Part shown: positions 8,421 to 16,404 of the stretch, one piece after another | Numbering within the stretch: the stretch's first letter is position 1 | Layout: each line of letters starts with the position of its first letter | DNA from: a virus | Strand: one strand, 5' to 3' | DNA length: 43,410 nt | IMG/VR virus record: IMGVR_UViG_3300030102_000996 | Span: 1-43,410 of that record | Made by a program: the position numbers and the translations under genes | Notes under the pieces: generated by a model | Database searches by the model: none | The model's input: only the letters and a program-made list of their open reading frames with translations | Told to the model about the DNA's origin: nothing

Positions 8421-9637
8421 TGGCAGAAACATTTAATTATTTTTCACATCAAAAATTTACACCAAACTATATACATGGTATTGACGGTGAGTTTGAGAAT
8501 GTAAGTAGTGTTACAAGTAGTGCTGATTGCACTGCTGTTATAGAAGCAGGTAACAATATCATGTTTACAGGTAACATGGCACAAGTTGATTGGTCAGCTA
8601 CTAACGAAGTTGCAAGAAAAGACATGACTTGGAAAACTGGTGTAACAATATCTGACTTACATTATTTTAATGCAGAATACACCACCTTAAATTTACAAGC
8701 AGGCACAAGTGCAATGCAACCATTATTATTTGATGCTGCATATGGCTCAAATGTAAACGCTGTAGGTGCTGCTGATATTACAAACGTAAACTTTACAGGG
8801 AATAGGCACGCACCAAATACTACTTTAAACGATGAAGTTGGAACAGTACCTTATACATTTCAAGGTACTGGTTATGAAACATACATGAAGCATTCAGGTG
8901 AGATGGCAATAGTTGACACCAACCCCGGCGTACAAGACCCAGCAATGGGTGATGTAGATGACGGCTTTGGTACGTTCCACTGTGGTTACGAAAGTTATGA
9001 CGTTATGAGCATGTCATACGCACCTCACAAATTTAGTGCTTCAAGCGATTATCGTGCAATAAGTCATGGTGGTCAGTCGCCTGACTTTGTAGACTTTAGA
9101 AATTGCACTGTAGGAATGGTTAATGGTACACGAACAATATCAAATTCTAATGGTGTACCGGGTGCAATGTTAACGACACGGGATAGTGAGTATTATTATC
9201 TATCATTTATTATGGCAGACTTTAGTAGTCATAGGCAGGTCTTTAAAGGTAATGCTGATAAACTGCACGTAAGAAATTGCGTTGTTGCAGGATTTACAGA
9301 CTCAACAAGTAATCACAATGAGCCAAGCAACAGTTACGTTTATAAAAAAAGCATACTAAATGGCTTTCAATTTTTAGAAATGGAAAGCAGTGCTGGAAGT
9401 AGCAACAGCAATCATGATGGGGGTGGTATCGGTAGTGCAGATGATGACGCACTAATTGTTGCTTCTACAATAGAAATGCAAAGTGCCGATGCTTCAGGTG
9501 ATGCTTTAAGAATATTAAGTGGTGCAAATGACAACGTGGTTTATGGTAATACTATACATAGCAACAATACAAGTTACGGTGATTTCCTTGATGAAGCAAG
9601 TGACGGAACAGTAGCAGGTAACAGTACTAATACATAA
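8420..9637 (+). CDS. Beta-helix tailspike-like protein 3 (405 aa)
   Basis: The third protein of the tandem set starts MAETFNYFSHQKF. The N-terminal part has ENVSSVTSSADCTAVIEAG, followed by strand-turn repeats, and the C-terminus has DDNALRIL-like and NVVYGNTIHSNN units, again a beta-helix signature. The middle is rich in His, Tyr and Asp, so a metal-binding or catalytic site is possible, but no family motif is clear. It is coupled to the preceding gene through TAATG. Together with 6298 and 7380 it may form hetero-oligomeric or alternative receptor-binding tips. Confidence 0.65.
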   Translation: MAETFNYFSHQKFTPNYIHGIDGEFENVSSVTSSADCTAVIEAGNNIMFTGNMAQVDWSATNEVARKDMTWKTGVTISDLHYFNAEYTTLNLQAGTSAMQPLLFDAAYGSNVNAVGAADITNVNFTGNRHAPNTTLNDEVGTVPYTFQGTGYETYMKHSGEMAIVDTNPGVQDPAMGDVDDGFGTFHCGYESYDVMSMSYAPHKFSASSDYRAISHGGQSPDFVDFRNCTVGMVNGTRTISNSNGVPGAMLTTRDSEYYYLSFIMADFSSHRQVFKGNADKLHVRNCVVAGFTDSTSNHNEPSNSYVYKKSILNGFQFLEMESSAGSSNSNHDGGGIGSADDDALIVASTIEMQSADASGDALRILSGANDNVVYGNTIHSNNTSYGDFLDEASDGTVAGNSTNT

Positions 9638-9648
9638 AGGAGAAATAT

Positions 9649-10056
9649 ATGGCAACATGGAACGGAACAGATGGTTACACAGATGACCAAGTTACACAAT
9701 TAAATAAAGTTACAGACGCTAGAAAAACAGCAGATACAAATACAGAAATGGTAGAAGCAGTAAGCATGTGGGATGAATCTTCTTTTAAAGAAAGATTGAA
9801 AACATACAGTGCTGACGAAATAAAAGCATTGGTAAACATTAAAAGTTATAGTGTTGGTCATTCGGACACAACTGCAACTGTTGTTTATGACACAGATGCA
9901 AACGACTACAGCACACAGCAACAAACATGGATTGCAGGTTTTACAATTAAAAGCAATTGGATACAAAAACTTCCACAGATGTTAGCTTCTGCAGAAAGGT
10001 TAAAAGCATTAAGCTATACTGACCAAACTATAATAGATATTTTAAGAGAATATTAA
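9649..10056 (+). CDS. Small MATW-type protein, second paralogue (135 aa)
   Basis: This is the paralogue of the 4639-5031 product; both begin MATW and end with an LKALSYTDQTIID-type helix. An insert of about 15 residues after residue 25 (around TADTNTEMVEAVSMW) and altered central strands account for the length difference. It closes the beta-helix block just as the first copy closes the long-fibre gene, which strengthens the idea that these proteins assist or decorate adhesins. AAGGAG precedes the start. No domain is recognised. Confidence 0.75.
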   Translation: MATWNGTDGYTDDQVTQLNKVTDARKTADTNTEMVEAVSMWDESSFKERLKTYSADEIKALVNIKSYSVGHSDTTATVVYDTDANDYSTQQQTWIAGFTIKSNWIQKLPQMLASAERLKALSYTDQTIIDILREY

Positions 10057-10063
10057 AAAAATT

Positions 10064-10072
10064 AGTATAATA
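10064..10072 (+). promoter_or_regulatory. Putative late promoter TTAGTATAATA (copy 3)
   Basis: AGTATAATA, preceded by an A run and TT, lies just after the stop of the MATW paralogue and about 58 nt upstream of the 10131 start. The 75-nt gap holds only this motif and the ribosome binding site AGGAGG. It probably drives the connector genes 10131-12377. Confidence 0.6.
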
Positions 10073-10130
10073 TAAGTAGAACTTGCAAAATGAGTTGGAA
10101 TAAGTTAAGATACGATTTTAGGAGGTAAAA

Positions 10131-10553
10131 ATGCCAATAGAAACTAAAACGTATAAACACTATTGGAAAGATAGGAAATGGTGGCAAGATGAGGAGTATG
10201 TTGAATTTCCAGTCTTAACATATAAAAAACACTATACAAGAACTAAAACAGTTGAGAGAAAAATAAAGAGTTTATTAAGAAGGGGCAAATCTTTTATATT
10301 AAACACCAATATTTTAACTGGAGATGATATACTATATGTAAGTGGTTTTAACGGAATGGTTCAACCATGTGAGGATGCATCTCAAGAATGCAAAGATGTG
10401 TGGTATACTAAAAAAGAAGAAGGGCATTATTTATATGTCAATAATTGTCTACCCTTTTTGAATGGGGTTAGACCGGTATGGGGAGACCCCCCACCGCAAA
10501 GAAAAAAAAGAGCCTCTATAAAAAGGGGCATTAGTTCAAGGAGAAATGCATGA
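10131..10553 (+). CDS. Basic protein of unknown function (140 aa)
   Basis: It is strongly basic and aromatic at the N-terminus (HYWKDRKWWQDEEYVEF) and ends in an Arg/Lys-rich tail (KKRASIKRGISSRRNA) that could contact nucleic acid. Four cysteines are present, two of them in the segment CEDASQEC. AGGAGG is 5 nt before the ATG. It is first in the connector operon behind an AGTATAATA motif and overlaps the next gene by 4 nt (ATGA). No family recognised. Confidence 0.65.
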   Translation: MPIETKTYKHYWKDRKWWQDEEYVEFPVLTYKKHYTRTKTVERKIKSLLRRGKSFILNTNILTGDDILYVSGFNGMVQPCEDASQECKDVWYTKKEEGHYLYVNNCLPFLNGVRPVWGDPPPQRKKRASIKRGISSRRNA

Positions 10554-10786
10554 GCGAAAGCATAGACATAAAATCAGATTTGAAAATTATGGAAGAAGAG
10601 TTGGTAAAACTTCAAGATGAACTCGCAAAAATAGAGACATCTAGGAATCAAACACTTCAAAAACTCCATCAATTATCAGGTGCAGCTGCGTATTTGAGAG
10701 GTAAATTACCCCCTGAAGAACAGCCGGTAGTAGAACAGCCAGAAGAAAAGCCTGAAGAAACAACGGAGGAAAACTCGGAGGGTTAA
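10550..10786 (+). CDS. Small coiled-coil protein (78 aa)
   Basis: Residues about 8-45 form a heptad-patterned helix (LKIMEEELVKLQDELAKIE), followed by a Pro/Glu-rich acidic tail (PEEQPVVEQPEEKPEE). The ATGA overlap with the upstream gene implies coupled translation. Small coiled-coil proteins with acidic tails occur as virion accessory or chaperone proteins; no specific assignment is possible. Confidence 0.65.
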   Translation: MSESIDIKSDLKIMEEELVKLQDELAKIETSRNQTLQKLHQLSGAAAYLRGKLPPEEQPVVEQPEEKPEETTEENSEG

Positions 10787-10789
10787 ACA

Positions 10790-11926
10790 ATGCCTACAGT
10801 GGCAAATGAACAATTTGATTACGTCAGAATAGATACTGGTGGAGGTGTTTTTACTAATAGGGATTTAGAGGCAAGGTCTCTTACAGGGACTTCTTTTTCA
10901 GTATTAGAAGGTACTGACGACTTTTTATATTTAGGAGATGACGCTAAGTTTGATATGGCAATATTTGACATAGACACAGGCGGTAGTTTTACAGCACCTT
11001 TAAAATATGAGTATTTTAATGGGACTAGTTTTACAGAATTTATTCCTGATACTCAAGAATTTAATTTTAATAGAGACGATGATGGAACATATGAGGGTGA
11101 AGCTTATGGATTTGCAGGGGATGGCGTAGAGATATTCCCATTAAGAGTGATAAGTGATTGGGCTAAAACAACTGTTGATGCAGGACAGTCTGCGTATTGG
11201 ATACGAATAAGTGCACCAAATGGTGTAACTACTGCTGCAACCGTTAAAAATATTAGAAAAAGAGCTGTAGAAGCCTATTGTACTACACAAGAAGTATTTG
11301 AATTGTTACAACTCGCTAATGTAACAGGCACTACAGATTTTAGTACCTCAACTATTCCGAGTAAAGCTACAGTAGAAACTTATATAGCAGGGGCACAAGC
11401 TCAAATAGACTATCAAACCAGAAAATCTTGGAGACCTAATTATGTTGCAGATGAAAAACATGATTTTAATATTTTTGGATTTAAGTTAGACAGACCAGAC
11501 GCGTATAAAATATTAGATTTATCGGTATGGGATGGTAACGCATATGATACTAGAACGCAGGGTAGAAATCAAGACTATTTCTTAGTAAGAGATACAGGAA
11601 TGGTGCATTTTTCTAGATACTTCTTTTTACCTGCAAGATTTAGAGGATTCAATACACCAACATTTAGATTTGGTGGGGGTGAATTTATAGCACCTGTAAG
11701 AGTTAGATATCTATATGGTAGAAACATTGGAACTGATGCTAGAGAAGCAAACTATGTTCATGAGATAGCCAAAAAATTAGCAGCTATTGAAGTGTTGAAA
11801 AATTCAGATTTTGGTAATATGGCTGTAAGTGGTATGGACAGAGTGCCATTAGCTCAAAAATTACAAATGTTTACACAAGAGACTACAGAAGGAATAGAGT
11901 CTTTGAAAGCAGTGGAGATATTCTAA
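10790..11926 (+). CDS. Head-tail connector / adaptor protein (378 aa)
   Basis: Residues 1-155 are a beta-rich domain with a jelly-roll-like pattern (FTAPLKYEYFNGTSF, SAYWIRISAP). From about residue 160 the sequence turns helical and contains YCTTQEVFELLQL and VETYIAGAQAQIDYQTRKSW, resembling the gp6/gp15-type head-completion adaptors that bind the portal ring. The C-terminal part has an EIAKKLAAIEVL helix. It is followed by a tail-terminator-like gene and the tail tube, the usual order in siphoviruses. The adaptor call rests on pattern and order rather than a decisive motif; the N-terminal domain could be a decoration. Confidence 0.55.
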   Translation: MPTVANEQFDYVRIDTGGGVFTNRDLEARSLTGTSFSVLEGTDDFLYLGDDAKFDMAIFDIDTGGSFTAPLKYEYFNGTSFTEFIPDTQEFNFNRDDDGTYEGEAYGFAGDGVEIFPLRVISDWAKTTVDAGQSAYWIRISAPNGVTTAATVKNIRKRAVEAYCTTQEVFELLQLANVTGTTDFSTSTIPSKATVETYIAGAQAQIDYQTRKSWRPNYVADEKHDFNIFGFKLDRPDAYKILDLSVWDGNAYDTRTQGRNQDYFLVRDTGMVHFSRYFFLPARFRGFNTPTFRFGGGEFIAPVRVRYLYGRNIGTDAREANYVHEIAKKLAAIEVLKNSDFGNMAVSGMDRVPLAQKLQMFTQETTEGIESLKAVEIF

Positions 11927-11927
11927 T

Positions 11928-12377
11928 ATGCCAACAGAACCAGTACCAGTTACAGATTTACTAACTGATATAGAAGGTCAATGGACTTTCAGTAATGTTA
12001 GTGGTACATCTAAAAAACCGGGTTTTATTGAAGTAAATGGAGCAAGTGAGCCATTAAGATATAACTTAAACGTCAATGACCAAATTATAGGTAGAGCAGG
12101 TAACCCCACTTTACAAGAAAACCCAATAGGTAACTATAAATTTGGAGATAGAATATACTACGTTGCGTTAGAGATATATACGAATGTTAGTAGACAACGA
12201 CTATATGACTTAATGAGAGAAGTAAGAAGAATATGCCACGCTAGAATACATAGTTTAACAAATTTTCAAAGAATTAGATTTGTAAATTTTAATGAGTCAA
12301 CAGATACTCAAGTAAACTTATGGACTGGGATAATTCAAATAGAGTTAGTTAACAACTCTGTATCTTTAGAAACATAA
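11928..12377 (+). CDS. Tail terminator / tail completion-like protein (149 aa)
   Basis: It is a small alpha/beta protein with an initial helix segment (VTDLLTDIEGQW), central strands and an amphipathic helix (RLYDLMREVRRICHARI) followed by strands ending in IIQIELVN, the general layout of tail terminator proteins (lambda gpU / HK97 gp10-gp11 class). Position between adaptor and tube supports this. Identity is inferred; a neck protein is the main alternative. It starts 1 nt after the adaptor stop, within the same transcription unit. Confidence 0.5.
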   Translation: MPTEPVPVTDLLTDIEGQWTFSNVSGTSKKPGFIEVNGASEPLRYNLNVNDQIIGRAGNPTLQENPIGNYKFGDRIYYVALEIYTNVSRQRLYDLMREVRRICHARIHSLTNFQRIRFVNFNESTDTQVNLWTGIIQIELVNNSVSLET

Positions 12378-12385
12378 GAAAAATT

Positions 12386-12394
12386 AGTATAATA
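12386..12394 (+). promoter_or_regulatory. Putative late promoter TTAGTATAATA (copy 4)
   Basis: The sequence AAATTAGTATAATATAA is nearly identical to copies 3 and 8. It lies in the 36-nt gap before the tail tube candidate at 12414, whose AAGGAG follows directly. No -35 consensus is seen (TTTAGA at the 17-nt spacing). Confidence 0.6.
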
Positions 12395-12413
12395 TAAATA
12401 TAAGGAGAATACA

Positions 12414-14156
12414 ATGGCAGTCTATCGAAGTGACCAAGCACAATTGACAATAGCAGCAGAAGCAGCCCCCGGAGGTGACCCAGAATTAAATTCAGGTACT
12501 CGTCACACCGGAGGTTTCAATGGTTTAATAAATAACGCAAACGGTATTGCTGCAGGAAGCACACAAATTACTTATGATAACGGAAGTAATACTTTATATA
12601 AAGGTGACTTTATAAGAATAGGTAATGTAAACGCAGGAAGTAGCGAATCTAGTAGTGATGCAGATGGAAGTACAGTCAATGAATATGAAATTAGAAGAGT
12701 GGTTCATTTTACTGGAACAACTGCTGGAACTATATTTTTAGATAGACCTACTGCATTTTTTCATGCAAATAATGAAATTGTTATTAATGTAGAGGGAAGT
12801 TCAGCTACTGAAGAATTTAGTTATATAACAACTGTTCCCGGTATATATGAAGGTGTAACTTTACCAGAATTTACGCCTACAATTGAACCTAGATATTTAT
12901 TAGGTACGTCAGCAGATAGAAACTTTACCATTGCTTACTCTGGGTCTCAATCTTTTAATGGAGCACTATCAAGTTTTGTTGTGGTGGATGCGTCACCTTT
13001 AAGATTTCCTATAGGTAAAATGACCACTGTACCTTCGTCTGTAGCATCTGATAGTATTAAATTAGATGGAGCAGTTAAAAAAGGTGACTTATTTATTGAT
13101 TGTGATGGAAGTGATGTAGGAAACTTAGCAGTAAATGACTATATTCAGATTGTAAATGCTGATGGAACCACTACTACTTCCGAAGTTAGGCAAATAGTTG
13201 ATGAGCCCGGAACTAATATATTTAGACTAGATAAACCTTTAAGATTTGACCATGCAGATGACTCAGATATCCATGAGGTTTCTGGAGGAGCTTCTCCATC
13301 AGGAACATTTACTCATACAATTACAGAAACTTTTGATTTAGATACTCTATCATGGAATGTATTATTTAGAGATACAGCAGAAACTGCTGCAAATGATTTA
13401 CAAAGAAGATATGTAGGTGGTATTGTAGATAGTGCTACTTTAAGTGCGAGTGAGGGTGGAATGTTAATGATGAGTTATGACTCTGTACCATTCTTAGATA
13501 TGGTTCACAACCAAGCTAATCAAGGAACAGTAGGTAATAATTTATTTGCTGATGGTGGTGGTTCAGAGGATGCTGGTATGCCAAGATACTCTATGATGAA
13601 CTCAATCGATACAACAGATATTATTTTCCCAACAACAGAACCTTATTACTTCTCTCAAGGTAGTTTTACTCTATTTGGACAAGAATTTGCTAGAGTAAGA
13701 AATGTTTCTATTTCAATGGCTAACTCAGTCGAGCCTAGATACTATATAAGTCCGAGGCACGGTAGACACAGAGGACCAAGTGAATTTAGAGAAGGTAGAA
13801 GGTCATACTCAATGGCTTGCACAGTAGCATTACCAGATACAGTGGGAGCGACTGAGACTGATGTAAATAGTGCTAACGAAATATTTAAACAAGTATTACT
13901 AGAGGGTAACTACGGTGATGGTAATGGTTTATCTGGATTTGGGGTAACATTGACCTTTACTAGAGGAACTAATGATACAATAACTATAACGATACCAAAT
14001 GATACTACTGCAGCTACAGGGTTAAATGAAGCAGGAGCATTTATTTTAAGTGCTCCATACAATATAACAGGAGACCCTATAATTCAAGTTGATTTAGATA
14101 TCTTATTTAGAAATATGAAAATAGAAGTAGTAGATACAAAACCATCGTATATATAA
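12414..14156 (+). CDS. Major tail (tube) protein candidate (580 aa)
   Basis: A beta-rich protein starting MAVYRSDQAQLTIAAEAAPGG. It lies between the terminator-like gene and the frameshifted chaperone pair, the place of the tail tube gene in siphoviruses. Residues about 35-115 and 205-280 look like two related inserted beta domains: each has an LYKGDFI/KGDLFI strand, an EIRRVV/EVRQIV strand and an IFLDRP/IFRLDKP strand. The tube core would be N- and C-terminal (YTTVPGIYEGV, then SPRHGRHRGPSEFREGRR and DPIIQVDLDILF). It has its own promoter-like motif, consistent with high expression. A sheath protein is less likely because no separate tube gene follows. Confidence 0.6.
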   Translation: MAVYRSDQAQLTIAAEAAPGGDPELNSGTRHTGGFNGLINNANGIAAGSTQITYDNGSNTLYKGDFIRIGNVNAGSSESSSDADGSTVNEYEIRRVVHFTGTTAGTIFLDRPTAFFHANNEIVINVEGSSATEEFSYITTVPGIYEGVTLPEFTPTIEPRYLLGTSADRNFTIAYSGSQSFNGALSSFVVVDASPLRFPIGKMTTVPSSVASDSIKLDGAVKKGDLFIDCDGSDVGNLAVNDYIQIVNADGTTTTSEVRQIVDEPGTNIFRLDKPLRFDHADDSDIHEVSGGASPSGTFTHTITETFDLDTLSWNVLFRDTAETAANDLQRRYVGGIVDSATLSASEGGMLMMSYDSVPFLDMVHNQANQGTVGNNLFADGGGSEDAGMPRYSMMNSIDTTDIIFPTTEPYYFSQGSFTLFGQEFARVRNVSISMANSVEPRYYISPRHGRHRGPSEFREGRRSYSMACTVALPDTVGATETDVNSANEIFKQVLLEGNYGDGNGLSGFGVTLTFTRGTNDTITITIPNDTTAATGLNEAGAFILSAPYNITGDPIIQVDLDILFRNMKIEVVDTKPSYI

Positions 14157-14165
14157 GGAGATTAT

Positions 14166-14543
14166 ATGACAACAGAAAATAGCCCAGCACAGAAAAGTTT
14201 TGACATAAGTAAATACAAAGTTAACGCTACAGATAGAGAAGTAGTTGATGTAGAAGTAGGAGAAGATAAGTTTAAAGTTGAAATCAAACCTTTAACTTGG
14301 TTTAGAAAAAATCAACTTGTCACTCAATGTATGACTTTCACTTCTGGTGGAGAAACTAAATTTGATGGAAGTAAATATGTTAAAGAGGTATTAAAAGAAA
14401 TAGTAACAGATGCTCCGTGGGGTAAAACTACGGATGCTTTTTTACAAAGCATAAATTCTGAACTAGGTCAAGCTTTAGAAAGCATAGTACCAAAAGCATT
14501 TTTAAATCAAGAATTAGATGTTGATGCGATAAAAAAAGGGTAG
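14166..14543 (+). CDS. Tail assembly chaperone, short form (gpG-like, 125 aa)
   Basis: A small helical protein between tube and tape measure that ends at TAG directly after the A7-GGG run. By analogy with lambda G/GT this is the zero-frame product that helps tail tube and tape measure assemble. It has a conserved-looking IKPLTWFRKNQLVTQC segment and a C-terminal helix rich in acidic residues. AAGGAG precedes the start 9 nt after the tube gene. The presence of the slippery run at the end of its frame is the main support. Confidence 0.7.
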   Translation: MTTENSPAQKSFDISKYKVNATDREVVDVEVGEDKFKVEIKPLTWFRKNQLVTQCMTFTSGGETKFDGSKYVKEVLKEIVTDAPWGKTTDAFLQSINSELGQALESIVPKAFLNQELDVDAIKKG

Positions 14544-14791
14544 ACCGCTTTCTTAAAGGAGTACCGGTCAGTACAGAGGAAGCGGCAATATATAAATTTT
14601 GGACCATGGTAAATACATTAATGGAAATGGGTTTATCATTCTCTGAGATTAAAGAATTAACTGATGACGAATATATAATGATATTAGCAACTAAAATAGC
14701 AATAAAAGATAAAGAAAGTGAGCAGTTGAAATCACAAACAGCAGCAGCTCAAGCACCTAAATTTAGGATGCCTACAAGGGGATTATACTAA
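14166..14791 (+). CDS. Tail assembly chaperone fusion by -1 frameshift (gpGT-like, about 208 aa)
   Basis: Zero-frame translation from 14166 reaches ATA AAA AAA GGG TAG. A -1 slip on the A7 run joins 14166-14537 to 14537-14791. The -1 frame is open from the slip site (RVDRFLKGVPVST, AAIYKFWTMVNTL) through an internal ATG at 14606 to TAA at 14789-14791. Without the slip the T-like part has no good ribosome binding site at its first ATG. The T part ends in a Gln/Ala-rich segment and overlaps the tape measure start by 1 nt. Lambda-type phages use this arrangement to set the G:GT ratio. Confidence 0.75.
14531..14537 (+). promoter_or_regulatory. -1 ribosomal frameshift slippery site A AAA AAA
   Basis: Seven A residues in the register A AAA AAA are followed by GGG and, 3 nt later, the zero-frame stop TAG (14541-14543). 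This fits the X-XXY-YYZ rule for -1 slippage. A possible stimulatory internal Shine-Dalgarno is not seen upstream within 15 nt. Confidence 0.75.
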
Positions 14792-15654
14792 TGGCTGAGT
14801 CAATATTTAGATTTTTAATGGATGATGCTTTATCTACCACTAGTGGTGGAGCTCAAGATAGAGGTAGTCAAGATGTAAAAGATGACTTTGAAGAGGAAGC
14901 AAAAGCAAATCAAAATAGGAAAAAAAGTCTTCAACAATTAGTTGGTATACAGTTTACTTTAGCTGCGATGTTAAAACAATCATCTATCTTTACGGGTACT
15001 CTTGGAGCATTGTTTCAAGTAATTGGTGCCTTTGTAGATATACTATTAGCCGCATTCTTTCCCTTACTTAGTGGTGGACTAAAGTTTATCATGAAATTTA
15101 TAGACCCTTTGAAAGCTATTTCAGCGGGAATATCAGAAGTGGTGACCTTTGTAATAAAACTATTCACTAAAGTAGGAGATATTTTTAATACTATAAAAGG
15201 TTTTTTTGGATTCGGTGATAATCAGGCTAGTGAAGGTACAGGACTAAATAAAGGTCAAAGTAGTGAAGGTGCAGGTTTGGCACAAACCATAGGTAATGTT
15301 ATATTTGGTGCTGGTAAAGGTATAGGCAAAAGAATCCCGATGTTAGGAAGTTTACTTAGAATTGGTTCTGGAGCTGCAGATTTTTTCTCAGCTGATGATG
15401 CAGCAGGTAAAACAACTGCTGTAGTTCAAACAATTGTAGGCACTACTTTAGCTGGTTTATTTGGGGCAGGTGGGGCAGCTGCTGGTTCATTTCTTGCACC
15501 GGGAGTTGGTACAGTTGCAGGTGGAGCAATCGGTGCTGGGGCTTATGAAGCAACGCTTGCTAGCACAGTTGACAATGCGATACATAGTATAATACATGGT
15601 ATGATGGGTAGAAGCGAAGAAGATGCTCAATACGCACATCAATTACCACAATAG
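14791..15654 (+). CDS. Short tape measure / tail membrane-interacting protein candidate (287 aa)
   Basis: It lies directly after the frameshift pair, the standard place of the tape measure gene. Charged helical residues 20-50 are followed by several hydrophobic helices (about 52-100, 110-145) and a Gly/Ala-rich region near residues 225-260 (AGLFGAGGAAAGSF, GGAIGAGAYEA) that could insert into membranes. At 287 residues it is far shorter than usual tape measures of 700-1500 residues; at roughly 0.15 nm per residue a tail of only about 40 nm would result. An alternative is a separate tail-lumen or ejection protein. Confidence 0.5.
   Translation: MAESIFRFLMDDALSTTSGGAQDRGSQDVKDDFEEEAKANQNRKKSLQQLVGIQFTLAAMLKQSSIFTGTLGALFQVIGAFVDILLAAFFPLLSGGLKFIMKFIDPLKAISAGISEVVTFVIKLFTKVGDIFNTIKGFFGFGDNQASEGTGLNKGQSSEGAGLAQTIGNVIFGAGKGIGKRIPMLGSLLRIGSGAADFFSADDAAGKTTAVVQTIVGTTLAGLFGAGGAAAGSFLAPGVGTVAGGAIGAGAYEATLASTVDNAIHSIIHGMMGRSEEDAQYAHQLPQ
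15596..15604 (+). promoter_or_regulatory. Intragenic AGTATAATA motif
   Basis: The full 9-mer occurs inside the end of the 14791 gene, 66 nt upstream of the 15670 start. It could serve the baseplate and hub genes, but it encodes part of a His/Ile-rich segment and may be chance. Confidence 0.25.
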
Positions 15655-15669
15655 TAAAAGGAGTAAGTA

Positions 15670-16404
15670 ATGGCATTATCAATACTTTTAACAGACATTG
15701 GGTCTATAACATCGATATCAAAGTTTTGTTTGCTTAATGGAGCTTTGGGTGCTGATGCTAATGGGAACAGTAGTGATGATATTAATATAGATAATACTAA
15801 CAATGCGGCTTTTCCGGCAAGTGGTCCTCTTAGAACTATATTTGTAGAGGGTGAGGAAATAGGATACACAAGTAAAGGAAGTTCTACTCAATTCACAACT
15901 ATTACTAGAGGGCTTAATAACACTAATATAAAAGCTCATGCCGACAATACTAATGTAACAGGTGTTAGAAGATATGCATTGAAAGCAGATTCGTTTGGAG
16001 TATCAATTGCAAAAACTCCTATTCAAGTAGCCTTCCCTCAAAATAGTCCGGAACTATTAGAATTAGGTATGTTTAGACCAAGTATAACTTTAAGTGGCAC
16101 TGTTGATAGAGACCAGTCTGATACACCTGAAATAGTTACAGGTCCTGCTAAAGGTCATAGTAGTGATACTGATAAAACAAATTACTTTGTACCTACTCAA
16201 AAACAATTAGAGGATTTAGCTACAGATGTGATATATGATGATAGTGTTACACCGCTTCAATTGATTGTGCAAACTTCCGCAGGTACTACTTATGCTACTT
16301 ATGACGTAGCTATTAATCAATGTAGATTTGATTTAGCTCCGGGTACAGAAGATAGGTATCAATTTTCTATGAGCTTTGTTGGAAAAGATAGACAGGAGTC
16401 ATAA
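15670..16404 (+). CDS. Distal tail / baseplate protein candidate (244 aa)
   Basis: A beta-rich protein without signal or membrane segments that sits between the tape measure candidate and the large hub/fibre gene, where distal tail proteins are found. It contains a segment FVEGEEIGYTSKGSS followed by FTTITRGL, a small beta module also common in phage tip proteins. The C-terminus has YQFSMSFVGKDR, resembling the closing strand of tube-like folds. It overlaps the ATG of the hub gene by 1 nt, so translation is coupled. Function inferred mainly from order. Confidence 0.5.
   Translation: MALSILLTDIGSITSISKFCLLNGALGADANGNSSDDINIDNTNNAAFPASGPLRTIFVEGEEIGYTSKGSSTQFTTITRGLNNTNIKAHADNTNVTGVRRYALKADSFGVSIAKTPIQVAFPQNSPELLELGMFRPSITLSGTVDRDQSDTPEIVTGPAKGHSSDTDKTNYFVPTQKQLEDLATDVIYDDSVTPLQLIVQTSAGTTYATYDVAINQCRFDLAPGTEDRYQFSMSFVGKDRQES

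Noticed and set aside
12414-14156. Contractile tail sheath as identity of the 580-aa protein
   Set aside because: No separate tail tube gene follows, and the next genes are a frameshifted chaperone pair and a short tape measure candidate, which fits a tube protein better.
14606-14791. Independent 61-aa gene starting at ATG 14606
   Set aside because: The frame is open upstream to the A7 slip site and the ATG has no good ribosome binding site, so it is better explained as the frameshift extension of the chaperone gene.
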